The position numbers were made by a program, and so were the translations under genes. 64,000 bases of DNA from Muricea muricata (lineage: Eukaryota > Cnidaria > Anthozoa > Malacalcyonacea > Plexauridae): contig OY979724.1 in the NCBI GenBank assembly GCA_963855995.1, positions 1,895,858-1,959,857 of the forward strand, in the 5' to 3' direction. Below, piece after piece: positions 38,101 through 48,949 of the stretch. Each line of letters begins with the position of its first letter. The first letter of the stretch is position 1. The notes under the pieces are model-generated. The model was not told the DNA's origin and did no database searches. It worked only from the letters and a program-made list of their open reading frames with translations.

Positions 38101-41100
38101 ACTTGAAGATTGATGAAACAAGAAGTTGGCAATGTAGCCTAGCCTCCCTGCAAATGTCGACTGCTTTCGTTTAGATACGACAGAGAAATAAAGGTTTTAA
38201 TTCATGCTTCAAAAATGCTGGAATCTCAATACGAGCAAAATGAAATGCACTCCGCATATACTCTGCATGTCAAAAACTCAATTTTGGTTAAGAAAGTTAC
38301 ATTTAAAATGCAGTTATTTGTTTTATACCAACATGGTTTGTGGTCATTTCGCTACTGAGGATGGTGCACATGTCGAATAAGAATTAAAGTTGATGAGAGT
38401 TGGCAGTCACATCTTGGTTAGCTGCTTTACTTGATGCTTTCCGAACACAATCATGTATTTTATTGAAGTGAATGAAAACATACTCAAAATACTTATCCTT
38501 TTATTTTGCAAGTGCGATGTTTAAAAAGTCCCCTTTGATAATTCGTGAATGCCAACTCTCATCAAAGTTTGACTCGTTCTTAACTTCTATCAAGCTCGCT
38601 AACCTACCTTGAGATAGCGAATGAAAGGCGGAAGTTTCATACGGGATATTTTATTCTGTATCCGGTTCTTGACCTTGTTGTTCCAGTATTCGCTTTTCCA
38701 TACATCCCAGAACAGTCGCCCTAGTAACGTGTTGACCCACGTCAGCTGCGCCTGCGATGAGGGCTCACGGTCAGCGCCGATCAACCTTGTCATGTATTGA
38801 GGAAAGCTGATCTGAGGGTTAAAGATGCTTTCGATGTCATGGGAATGTGTAGGAGGCTTCAGCACTCTCTCAATACGATAATACCTGGAAAAAGCCATGC
38901 ACTCAGTAAACGATACAGTGTATAGAAGAAAAACGAAGAGTAAAGCCAGGGCGGGCAGAGTAGGGGACCTGTATCTAAGGAGCGGACATGTACAAATTTG
39001 GCACAACAGGGGGGTGGTGTTGGGGGTGGGGTTGGGGGGGTGAATTGCGTCCTCGTTTGATCAGGGCTTAAGAGTGAAAGGATGTTTTCTCCGCAGTGGT
39101 AGAAACGACCATCGCTGTTATTAACGAAGCCAATTTTTACGTGTCACGTACAGAATCCATACTGGTGTCTACTGAATTTTTTTTTAGATCAGTGATTACG
39201 TACCATTCCTCCTTTGCCCGACCTGTAGGGCTAAATAGGAACATTCCTTCGGTAACAGAAGGAAGAACAAATGTATCCTCGGATCCCACGGCATCCCCAG
39301 CAGTCTTGTCCTCGTTTGGTTTCTCGAAAAGTTTCAAATAAATAGGATACTTCTTTGCCCAAAGCCGTTTCAAAGTCATTGTTTCAGGTACGAGTTCGAT
39401 CTCCCCGCCATTCTTCAGGTCGTATTCCTTGGATTCGCTGAATTTTACGCTGTCATTTTGTCCAAGCATGCTGCTTCGTTTGATTTTTGGCAGTTCGTCT
39501 TGTCTCGGCGAGTAGAACGTCATGGTGTGACCCGACAGGTTGACGTAAACTGGTCGAATTTGATCGACATCGCTAAAGTCGACCGGTTCAAGGGAGTTGT
39601 AATGAGACGTCTTGAAAAACCATCCCTGTTAAACAAGACAAATTTAATACCTCTTTACCCACATAGACTACAAGGCCAATTGTTGTCATTTTGCAAAAAT
39701 ACGACTTGTTATCAATGAGCAGATATCGGCATGGCTTGCGACGGCTTGTTGACGACAAGTTTGTTTCAAGTTGACGACAAGTCTGTTGCAAGTCGATTGC
39801 CAAACTTTGCTATCTACAGGCTTGCTCCAAGTTGTCGTCACAAGTCTGCGGCAAATGATAAGTTTCAGCAAAGCCTGATTGACTTGGGTTGCAAAGCTGT
39901 CACCAAAGCCAACTAAACGAAGCCTGACCGCCGCAGTTTTAAAACCAATTTCTTAGATTGTATTGGATTGAACTACACGAACAAAAACAGACTACGCAAC
40001 AACGTGACTGAGATATTAATATTTTGTATTTGTAGAGTTTATAATGATTATACTAATTACGATAATTAATGTTCAGTATGTTGGAATAAAAACATTTTAA
40101 ACCTGTTAATTTTTGTGTGATTTAAGACAATGTGGGTAAAATCTAAAGAATTCTTTAAATAGTCTAAGGAATTGAAAAATCTAATTGTGAGGGTCGCAAA
40201 CCTAACTATACAAACAGCAGCCGTGATGTCATTGTTTATATGAATCTGACTAAGGAGAGGGCAAGACTGAACTCTATTTTCAATAGCTACAGCTATATTG
40301 TCTTTCTTTGCAAATTGATAGATGTTAGATTCTTCTGGTGAAAACCGTGGGGAAATTCTCTACTTAATACAAACAGAATTTGGACGTTTTGAAGCGATAG
40401 CCATTCAGCGGCGGAAGTTAGTAAGTGAGAGGGTGAGAGCAAGCCTTAATTGCCTCGAAAGGTCGACTGTTTATTGTCTTAATCGTTTAGCTGGTGAAAT
40501 ATTCCAAAGTTTTGACTGCTTTACAGTCAATCTCCATTGACAGGAATCACATCAAATAAAACCAAACCAAGTCCAAAGAATTTCATGGTTTCGTTTGAAA
40601 GCTTGGGTAATTCTCGAATCTGCATTGAGTGATAATTAAATCTAAATTTCGTAATATGCTCTGCATGATTTCCGCTATAGAATTTCTCCAAAAGCATCAA
40701 AATTGGTGTATTTCGTTTGCATAGACACGAAAAATACAATCAGCAAAAACCAAGAAGCAAGAAACGGTATTTTGTAATCTTAAACTAAAGGAGAAATCCT
40801 TTTCCAAACCAATTAACGCTCTAGCGACGACCCTGCAAGGGAGACCGACGAAGCGGGAAGTCATCTGATTCTAAAACCGTATCTTTGCTTTCTTTTGTGT
40901 TTGCATCACGCTGTTGTAATGTAAAGACCTGTTCAAACGAAGCCAACATCATGCAACATTGCTGGGCCAACCTACCCCTGCTAAGTACGAATGTCAAGCA
41001 CGCACCCAAAATTTGGGTGCCACGTGACCAGCCTGTGTCAGGGTCTTCGCCGTAGCGCGGGTAGCGGAGGTGAAGACCATGAGAATCAGGTTGATGGTTT

Positions 41101-44100
41101 TGTGTGTTTTTTACTATACCAAGGTAATAGGTATGTAGGTTAATTCAAAATGCAATAATATGCAAGGTATACGAGAGAAACTATTTTTACAAAATCTGAC
41201 GAATTTATTTTATTTACAAACCCCGTCAAACCTGTTTGAATCCGCCCTAATGTCGATACATGACACCATTTGAGGTGGCCTTCTGATACAACAACACAAC
41301 ATTGGGTTATTTTTTATTTCAATACAAAGATGGAAACTCTTAGACAGGGTCGATAAAAACTCGTTTCAACAACAATATTCAAAGCACAGAAAACAGAGAG
41401 AAATGGCGAGTCTAGATTCGTTCGGTGGATATGAAGAAAATAGATTTGAAAGCAAAGTAGACATTAAAAACTGCAGTGCTCGGTAACTAAATTCAATGAC
41501 ATGCAAGGTATACTACACAAATTCTTGTCAGAAAAGTTGCTGAAATTATCCTGTTTATAAACCTGTCAAACCTGTTTGAATCCGCACGATACTCAATACC
41601 ATTTGAGTTGGTCTTATGACATGACAACACACTGTGCCACGTTGCGTTTGACTCATGACTGTTGTTGCAATTATTTGGATGTTATCAGCGCACTTTCTGC
41701 AGAAAGCCAAAGGTATTTTAACGTTACTTTCTTTTAAATTACCTCACGGTAAATATGGTTAACGAGTTCTTTATAAAGATGTATGATTTAGCAAGTCAAA
41801 ATATGCAGACGATTTTTATAGCGTGAACGGTGGGAACAATTTAGTAACGCTAGCACCACAGATCTGTTGCTCATCTCTTGAGTCATTGTTGTGTCGCACT
41901 CATAGTTTTTCTAACGAGTTTCGAAGAAGCTAGGCGCCTTTTAGGTTGATGTTTACGGCTAATCTCAGTCACTGACAAAATCATTGGGCGTGAAATATTT
42001 TACCCATACAATGATTGAAAAAGATTTAATTCACAGCCGGCGCCGTCATGATTATATAGAAATTCTGTATTCACGAGTTTACAAGATTAAGCGGAGAGTT
42101 AGCGGAGAGTTCAATATAAGCGCGAGTTAGTCTTTGGTCTTGGATGGTTTTGCTGTATAAAGCTATAAATTATAACTACAACTAATGGTGCGAAACTAAT
42201 AAGTTGCCTAAAAACAAGACACAGACTACAGAGATAACTGTTGACAGATTAAAAGTACCCCGATTTGTACTCATAGACACGCGCGCGAAAATAGCACACA
42301 TCAACACTTCTAAAAAAGTCTATATTTCTTTCAGGTTTGCTTTGTAAATCTGGTCTATATTCTTCAGCGGGAAAATTGACATGGCAGAGTCGCTAGCTGG
42401 AGCAGCAGCTCAGGGTATAAGCATCAATGTTTCACTGCCAGTTGGTGGTGATATTTCGATCAACATCGACAGTATCAGTGCTACATCGGTGAAAGACCTA
42501 TGTGAAACTGGGCTTAAACTGGGTGCAATGTACGCCGCTTACAGATTGATTGCGAAAGCAATCGATGCCGCTATTTCTCGAACTCTCGGTGGTGAGCGAG
42601 ATGATCAAAGGATTGGAGGCATTAGACCTGGTTCACTGCACGTCTTGCTGCACTGTTTGACGGACCAGAGACTCTTGGAAGTACTAGAGGATTTTGAATG
42701 CGGAACGATGAAAGAACGTTTAGAAAAGGAATTCTTGGAAATTGGAATTAAAGTGGAAGGATTGAAGGTTGAAATTGACAATATTGAAGAAGTCAAGAAA
42801 CGTAAAGAGCAAATGTAAGAAGTTTGCATGATCTATGTAAAATCACTTCAGTTTAGTGGAAGTAAATTAGGTCATAATATTTTCATTTTTTATCATATTA
42901 TATAGTTTGAGTTCCAAAAACGATATGGCTGAAAGTGATGAAACAAGTGAAGAAGCGAAGACAAGTGAGGTAAGCTCGTGCAAATGTGCGTACTTGTTCA
43001 ACGTTCAGGTGGATTCAAATAGCCACATATTTTTTTCTGAAAATCTTTTCTAAAAAATTATTCTTTACTTTCAATATGAAGTTGTCTTATGTTATAGCAA
43101 TATATGATTTTATTTTCTTTCAGAATGAAAATGGAGACAATAAGTCATTCGGCGGATATGAAGAAAAAAGATTTGAAGACAAAGTAAACATTACTAAGTT
43201 CAATTGTTCTGTTTGTCTCAAGGTCTTAAAGGACCCAGTACAATGTCCAAACGAACATTACTTCTGTCGCTCGTGTATTCAAAGAAGTTTGCGGGACAAC
43301 AAAACCTGTCCTATGTGCAAACATCCTCTGACGGAAGAAACCTTGACCAAACTACCGAGAATTGTGAAGGAAATGTGGGAAAATCTCATGATTCGATGCG
43401 ATAACGAAAACCGTGGTTGTGGAGAATTGATCAAACTTGAATTTCTGGATCGTCATGTCAGCAGCTGTGGCTATTCACCAACACGTTGCACGAACGCTGG
43501 TTGTGCTGAAGTGATAAACCGACACGAGAAAGAACGACACGAAAGCGAACTCTGTCAGTTTCGTAAGATCGTTTGCGACGATTGCGGAGAACAATTGATT
43601 TGGAAGTCAAGTCGTCTACACCCGTGCTTCATGCAAAAGCAAATAGACGATTTAGCGAGAAGATTGAACGTTGTTCAGAATGATGTTGGGGAAGTTAAAC
43701 ATGAAGTGAAGCTTACTAAAGAGGAAGTAAAGCTTACTAAAGAGGAAGTGAAGCTGACTAAAGAGGAAATGACATATCTAACAAGAGAAGCGACTGAAAG
43801 ATGTGATTTATTTACTGGCCGCCAGAAGATTTTCGTTTGTGGAGGGTCAGATGACAAGACTTTGCTTAATTCAGTTGAGTCCTATAGCTGGCCCGATAAT
43901 TCCTGGAGACTGGAACCAGCAATGAACGAGAAGCGATCAGCTCATTCAGCATTTGTCCTTGATCGTGAAATATTTGTCAGTGGCGGATGGACTGGAACCA
44001 AGTTCACTGACAGTATCGAGATCTTGAATGTTGACGAGGAGAATTTAAAATGGAAGCCACCACAGACTCCGCAGTCCAAGATGCCAATCAAGGGCCATGG

Positions 44101-45853
44101 GCACAAGATGGTTTATCACGAGAACAGTGTGATTCACACTGGCGGACTTCAGGAGAATGGTCATATTTCCACAGGGATTTACGAAATCAGTCTAAATCCT
44201 CCACACAACACGAAGTTATTGGCCAAGATGCCACAGCCAAGATGTTTCCATGGCTGTGAAATAATTGACAACCAAGTGCTAGTGGCTGGAGGAAAGACAT
44301 CACAATACGTCAAGGACACTAAAAACACTGTGTACGCATACGACCTTAACAACGGTGAACTTAAAACTTTACCACCGCTACCATCTCCTGTTACTGCGAT
44401 GGCTACTGTTAGTTATAAAGGTAATGTAATTTTGATCGGAGGTGTTGATGATGATGGTAAAACACTAAACACAGTCATGATATATAATGTGAAAACAGGG
44501 AAAATTAAAATGCTACCCTGTCTTAATCATAAAAGAGCACTATGTGCAGCAGTTATCACTGGCAATGTAATAGTAGTGATGGGAGGATATGATTATGAAA
44601 CAAACACTCGTCTCAATTCCGTCGAGTTCTTAGACTTAAGCACCAATGTATGGAGAGAACTGTCACCAATGACAACTAAACGAGCGGGTCTTAGTGCAGT
44701 TTTAAAACCAATTGTTTAGATTGTATATTTAAATGAACTGCAGTATGAACAAGAACATCTGGTTAAGTAATAGCATGACTTAGGAATACATATTAATCAT
44801 GATAAGTAATCAATGTTGACGAGCTGTATTCACCAATAATTTACTGAATGTTTAATAAAATTCATCACTTAAAATATTGCGTATTGGAAACTCAATTGAT
44901 CACTTGAAATATTGCATATTGGCAACTAAACAGTTGATGTTCACTTGAAAACTATGATAGAAACAATCCTTGTTCAGATTTATGTCGAACATTCAGGTGC
45001 ATGATGAGCCATCACGATTTGCTACATGAGAAAATATTTCCAAATAATATTACTGAAAATAAATTATGAGAGTATGATAACGTTTATCAAAAACTCAAAA
45101 TATCATGGCTCGTTTTTGGAGACATTATCTGTGGACAAAGAAGTTGGTAAATGCGTATAGGCAGGTAGGTAGGTAGGTAGGCAGGTACAGGTAGGTAGGC
45201 AGGTAGGTAAGGAAGGTAGGTAGGTAGGTAGGTAGATAGGTGGGTAGGTTGGTAGGTAGGTAGATAGGTTGGTAGGCAGGTAGGTAGGCAGGAAGGTAGG
45301 TTGGTAGGTAGGTAGGCAGGCAGGCAGGCAGGTAGGTAGGTAAAACATTATTTAAACACGTTTCCCTCGTCACCCATGGATAATTTTCATGAGGGGCATC
45401 GTCACCCATGGATAATTTTCATGAGGGGCATCACACATATTACATTTTTACTATTAAGATTACAACAAATTAAATATAAAAATAATATCGAATATATATT
45501 AAAATAATATAAAAATCACACATGAGGATAAAGATATTGAGAGCCAACACCATTCCATGCCTGACTCAGACCCACACATTAATGCATCAGATTTTTAAAA
45601 ATGTTTGTAAAATTCATGAATAACTAATCAGCTAATTACTCAATAAATGAACCATATTTATGTCACATATCTTTTTAAACCCCAATACAGGTCAACAATC
45701 TGATAAAGCTATGTCCTAATTAGTATTCTTAACTTTGATACAGCTGTATCCTAATTAGCATGCATTTATTAACTTTATTAAAAAATGTTCCTGATTAATA
45801 TTCGTATATTGGACGCGCACGAAACAAAGCTAATGACACTCCACATTCATTAC

Positions 45854-45885
<32 letters not shown>

Positions 45886-48680
45886 CTTGCGGCAGATCTG
45901 TATGGGGATTTACAATGGCTCACGCTATGCACTCGTAAAGCCCCATACAGATCTGCTGCTCGTATTTTATCTATTACTTAAAGATTCTGTTTGCTTTGCC
46001 TGTGTCTGTTAACTGTTCCAAAAATTCTGATGAGGTTTGTCTTCTTAACTAGTCTAATAATAGAGCATTTTTGCTTCTTTAGAGAATTAGATATTTCATA
46101 AACGGTTTTCAATGGCCATATAGAAAATTCCCATTGATCAATTCTTAATGAGCTTCTATGCCACGGATATGTTGATATAAAGTATACAAATTCATTGATA
46201 TAAAAAGAATATTTTTCGGAAAATAATTACAAAAAGGGACTGGCACTACCTACAAAGCACGGCTTCACCCCCCCCCCCGAGTTATCGTTCCTGTATACTT
46301 AGAGTTCTTAGAGTTCACTAGTATATCCTTATATGTACATATCCTTATATGATTTGCATTAGTCTTAGTCATGTAAATTAGCCATGCTTACTATATTTCA
46401 ACTTACTGCATTTGAAAGTAGACAAGTTACTGTAGATTATAACATGTATCTCATTATGTCTAATGTTCTTCTGCTTTATCAATAAGAAAATAGCTTCCCT
46501 CCCCCCCCCCCCCCCCCCATCTGTCTTGGGTGAAAGAGTTGCACTCGTTCACTCCTTTAGATATTTTTATTCATATAGCAACAGGTTTGGCCACCTGTGT
46601 GCTATTTGCCTGTGATGTCCACATTGTTTTAAAATATCAATCAAATTCATTGTAAAGAACAAGCAATGGGTTACATGACAAATAAGAATGAACACTTAAG
46701 TAAGTTTAAAACATGTGCGCTTTACTTGCAGAGCACTGCCTTACGTGCATTTAATGGACCTAAGGGCTAATAAGATTCCTTGAAATTTCCTTGTATGTAC
46801 ACATATATAAGGAAGTTTCAAGAAATAGCATCAACCCTTAGCCCTTAGGTCCGAAACTTGTTCATGTCAATTAATAATATTTTAACCTGTGTCAAACACT
46901 TCAGAATTACAACTTCAAGGATGTCAGGTCCAGAAAGACGTTAATATGAGGTATTACTCTAAAACTAAAAAAAATACCGCTGTGCACAGCGTGTGCATGT
47001 CACAGTTGCACTATTCGTATTCATATTTGAAGCATTTTAGGACAATAGAGTGAGGATTGAAGTTCTTCGAAAATGAAATCAACTGGGACAGCTTGATTAA
47101 TTGATAGGATCGCATTGTGCCCAAACAAACTGGAATGTTTTACTTTTAAATATTTTCACTGTAATTTTTCTATTTCGATTATTTACCCAAATAAAGTCAG
47201 GTAAACAATACAATTCTTCCAGCAAAAGTCACTGGTCATTTTGACCAGCGAGACAAGGAAATGACTGGACAACTTGATATTCTGTCAGGACATTATCCGT
47301 TGACTGGTTATTATCTGCGCTCTGCATGTGCAACTACACAACCAGCAACGCGCATACACAAATGCAAGACTGTTGACATCTTGCAACTCGTTGCAACAAG
47401 CTGGTATCATTCACAATGCATTCACATGGCTTGCAAGAGCTCGAAGTCTGTCATATGACAGTCCGCAACTGACAAGTTGCAGAAAGCATGATTGTCACAG
47501 ACTTGTTGCAACTTTATGAAGTTAACTGGCGCAACTGACACCTTCGCTGTGTAGTCTGGTTGCAGTTTGTAACCAGTCTGGGTGCTCCACATACAAAATC
47601 AAACCTTCATTCATTACATACCTCTAAGTCCTGTTGCGGATACAGCTGCAGCCGCTGAAGATGTTCACTTGACTCACTCTTCTGCAACATTTGCATCTCG
47701 CGATCGTGTTCCAGGACGTCCCTTTTGTACTTTTCCTCATCGCTCATCTCCGGCGTGAGCAACCACATTAATGCGAACACTAGGAAGAAGGTCAATATCC
47801 CCCCAAACACAAATCCATTCATAAATGACGATGAAGGCAACATAAAATACAGAAATATAACGGCAGATACCAACAGCATGTTGTATAATGGAACTTCGGT
47901 GTATGTTAATACTGGCTTCTCGCTCTTTGCTGACGTTCCAACCTCCGTATTAAAATCCCCCAAACCAATTGGCATGAGCAACTGTGAACTATCAGCAAGG
48001 GCGGATGCTAGAAATCCCTTTGTTTTAGGCACTTCAACATGTCCTTTACCTTCTGGGCTGCTTCCTTTTATACCAAAGTGGGCCCTGTCTTGTACTTCTC
48101 TTTTCAAAAGCGATCTCAGAGATATTGCAGAATGGACAACCGGGTTCTCCTTGCGTCTTGACACGGGCGGGCTGGTCGAGACACGACCGGAGTCGTCAAT
48201 CTCCTTTAGAGAAGCAGGACTGGCGTCGGATTCCTGCTCAAAGTGCGACGTCTTGAAAACAATTTCTCCCATGCTGTTTGGACACGGTTCTTTTTGCGTC
48301 TGCTCCTCGAAACTTGACGCTTCGCTTCCGCTGTTTGAAGTTGGAGTTTTAGGCAGAAACGACAGGTTAAAAGCGGACAAAATCGAGTTTGTCCCAGATC
48401 TGCTTGTCCCAGTTGAGTTGGGCGAAGTCGAGACGCCGTGTTCGCCAGCAGGAGCGTTTTCGCTTTCGCCGTTTGATTCGGACTGGACATCTGGCGGGTC
48501 CTCTTTACGAACTATCGAGATCTCTTCGTCGGATTCATTTGCATCATCACGGCTATACCGGATCGAGAAACGGCCCAAGCTCTTCTGGGTTTCTTCCTGT
48601 TGTTGTTGGCTCGATGTTTCGAGCTTTTTAACCCGTGTAGGCAATGGGGGCCGCGGTGGCCCCGACTTTTTTGATATCAT
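35186..48680 (-). CDS. TEX2: TEX2: ER-anchored SMP lipid-transfer protein, 7 coding exons
   Basis: Coding exons on the minus strand: 47622-48680, 39204-39625, 38608-38884, 37625-38010, 36602-36868, 36108-36228, 35186-35269. The sum is 2616 nt (871 aa). An in-frame TGA precedes the first ATG. Exon 1 encodes a long Ser-rich cytosolic tail, then a two-pass hydrophobic hairpin (about residues 265-315; MLLVSAVIFLYFML and GGILTFFLVFALMWLL). Exon 2 starts a PH-like region (GWFFKTS, TGRAKEEW). Exons 3-7 form the SMP lipid-transfer domain (SFPQYMTRLIG, WVNTLLGRLFWDVW, GIWVDLDVDYEGG, RGTLAANIPPPP, RPKLGER, HVTEWIE, VLPNMEDL). Known role: lipid exchange at ER contact sites. Human TEX2 is longer (about 1127 aa), mainly in the N terminus. 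Intron 1 (about 8 kb) contains the RING-kelch gene on the other strand. Intron 6 holds a LINE end. Exons 2-4 are duplicated at 50.9-52.7 kb. Confidence 0.92.
35490..36080 (-). mobile_element. 3' fragment of a LINE reverse-transcriptase ORF (dead)
   Basis: The minus-strand translation gives GDYINRIKLERVQRCATR, an in-frame TAG, then ILQTRDLSYKDRLKMLSLSP and TYFFKLLNGFYDLNI. This is the C-terminal signature common in RTE/CR1/Jockey-like LINE proteins. It lies in TEX2 intron 6, truncated at the 5' side. Confidence 0.75.
36305..36550 (+). repeat. 114-bp minisatellite, about 2 units
   Basis: AACACTGGATCAATAAGAGA and TATCCAGTATAAATAAAG occur twice with the same spacing as at 17.7-18.4 kb. Intronic in TEX2, ending about 50 bp from exon 36602-36868. 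Confidence 0.85.
37070..37316 (-). repeat. tRNA-like SINE relic split by a hAT MITE
   Basis: Read on the minus strand and skipping 37120-37291, the sequence has a D arm GCTCAGTTAGCAGAGC, an anticodon stem TTGGG / TCCAA (loop with AGC), and a T loop TTCGATT before CCCGC. The acceptor pairing is poor, so it is not a live tRNA gene. Confidence 0.55.
37120..37283. mobile_element. hAT-type MITE, 164 bp, target duplication AGCCCAAT
   Basis: CAGTAGCGTAGCCAGCCCGA ... GTCGGGCTGGGTACGCCACC ends, with AGCCCAAT at 37112-37119 and 37284-37291. Same family as 15204-15355. Inserted in the tRNA-like relic; intronic in TEX2. Confidence 0.88.
39705..39895. repeat. CAAGTTGT-rich palindromic repeat (left duplication copy)
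   Basis: Contains GCATGGCTTGCGACGGCTTG and GACGACAAGTCTGTTGCAAG. Paralogous to 52778-52968. It ends exactly where a RING-kelch 3' tail begins, so the element replaces the body of that gene. Confidence 0.6.
39897..39956 (+). pseudogene. RING-kelch gene relic: last 19 codons and stop
   Basis: Reads LSPKPTKRSLTAAVLKPIS then TAG, matching the ends of the intact paralogues (LSPMTTKR ... AVLKPIV and AAVLRPIC). The downstream sequence is the shared 3' flank (AATTTTTGTGTGAT near 40110). The rest of the gene is gone. Confidence 0.75.
40000..41402. repeat. Shared RING-kelch 3' and 5' flank, left copy
   Basis: Homologous to 53.05-54.28 kb and in parts to 55.9-56.6, 59.1-60.35 and 62.83-63.2 kb. Recognisable words: TTTCTCCAAAAGCATCAAAA and AAACCTGTTTGAATCCGC. 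No gene of its own. Confidence 0.7.
41403..41486 (+). pseudogene. RING-kelch gene relic: first 27 codons, frameshifted
   Basis: Starts like the 54282 gene (MASLDSFGGYEENRFESKVD) but two extra A residues after GACATTAAA shift the frame to a TAA. After CGG the sequence jumps to flank DNA like that at 63181, so a deletion or unequal exchange cut the gene just before its RING. Confidence 0.8.
41487..42380 (+). promoter_or_regulatory. 5' flank of the long-form RING-kelch gene
   Basis: Upstream region closely matched at 63181 to the window end, and partly at 58686-59085 (for example TTAACGAGTTCTTTAT, GGTGGGAACAATTTAG, GAGTTTCGAAGAAGCTA). The shared stretch likely includes the promoter and 5' UTR of this gene type. 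Confidence 0.5.
42381..44719 (+). CDS. Long-form RING / TRAF-zinc-finger / kelch protein with N-terminal TRADD-N-like module, 3 exons
   Basis: Exons 42381-42814, 42906-42969 and 43124-44719 join in frame to 2094 nt (697 aa). Exon 1 (residues 1-145) has a predicted amphipathic segment (LCETGLKLGAMYAAYRLIAK) and then GSLHVLLHCLTDQRLLEVLE followed by a charged helix. I read this as TRADD-N-like, by resemblance only. Exon 2 is an acidic linker. Exon 3 has a C3HC4 RING (194-232; CSVC, CPNEHYFCRSC, CPMC), TRAF-type zinc fingers (about 255-330; CGYSPTRCTNAGC, CDDCGE), a coiled coil with three KLTKEEV-type heptads, and about six kelch repeats (402-697; IFVCGG, FVSGG, VLIGG, VVMGG). RING plus TRAF zinc fingers suggests a ubiquitin ligase; kelch blades would bind a substrate; the N-terminal module might recruit a death or immune adaptor. 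The start has a good context (gacATGG). A translation from the ATG at 42925 alone would omit exon 1. An AATAAA lies near 44853. The gene sits antisense inside TEX2 intron 1. Confidence 0.85.
45164..45342. repeat. GGTA/GGCA tetranucleotide microsatellite, about 180 bp
   Basis: Runs of GGTAGGTAGGTAGGCA with irregular substitutions. Minus-strand frames of repeating Tyr-Leu-Pro-Thr are artefacts. Confidence 0.95.
45873..45972. repeat. Hairpin with 35-bp arms
   Basis: GTACGATAAAATACTTGC plus GGCAGATCTGTATGGGG pair with CCCCATACAGATCTGCTGC and CGTATTTTATC across a loop of about 30 bp. Confidence 0.75.
46501..46518. repeat. Poly-C tract
   Basis: Eighteen or more consecutive C; shorter tracts at about 31088, 46268 and 56103. 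Confidence 0.9.
46756..46852. repeat. Hairpin with about 40-bp arms
   Basis: GGACCTAAGGGCTAATAAGA is mirrored by AACCCTTAGCCCTTAGGTCC; inner arms CTTGAAATTTCCTT and AAGGAAGTTTCAAG. The size and near-perfect stem could be a small MITE or a structured RNA precursor. Confidence 0.65.
47265..47575. repeat. CAAGTTGT-rich palindromic repeat
   Basis: Outer words TGACTGGACAACTTG ... GTTGCAGTTTGTAACCAGTC are roughly inverted. The interior has TTGCAACTCGTTGCAACAAG. It ends about 45 bp from the donor of TEX2 exon 1. Confidence 0.5.
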
Positions 48681-48949
48681 TTTCAATCTAGCAGCGAATG
48701 TCGGTTTTGGCTGTCAGCTCGACAACTGCGCCCTAATTTAGGCATAATAAACAGGATAAAACCACAAAATTTTCGCTAAAACATCACAACCATTGGTCCC
48801 ATTTTCTGTCATTCATGATGAAAGAACGAATTTAGTAAACATTGAGCACGAGGTGAGTCTGTTGTACGACAGCGGAATCATAAATACAGAGCAAGTACTT
48901 CCTCTTGCAGGGATATTGTGGTTACAAGTTTTCTTGTAATGGGTTTGAT

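Larger units (their letters stand above)
37745..41486. repeat. Segmental duplication, left copy
   Basis: Matches 50923-54358 over nearly its whole length: TEX2 exon 4 (part) to exon 2, the CAAGTTGT repeat, a RING-kelch 3' tail, a common flank, and the first 27 codons of a RING-kelch gene. This copy contains the working TEX2 exons. Confidence 0.85.
44720..47264. other. TEX2 intron 1, right part; microsatellites and hairpins, no further gene
   Basis: Downstream of the long RING-kelch gene. It holds the GGTA microsatellite (45164), two hairpins (45873, 46756) and poly-C tracts (46270, 46501). I found no other exon. Confidence 0.5.

Noticed and set aside
42925-44719. Start of the long RING-kelch protein at the exon 2 ATG only
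   Set aside because: Exon 1 joins exon 2 in frame with good GT-AG sites and the upstream ATG has a strong context; an alternative short start remains possible.
45103-45409. Tyr-Leu-Pro-Thr-rich frames
   Set aside because: Translation of the GGTA microsatellite.
47725-48741. 338-aa frame on the plus strand
   Set aside because: Antisense shadow of TEX2 exon 1, whose minus-strand frame encodes the recognisable protein.
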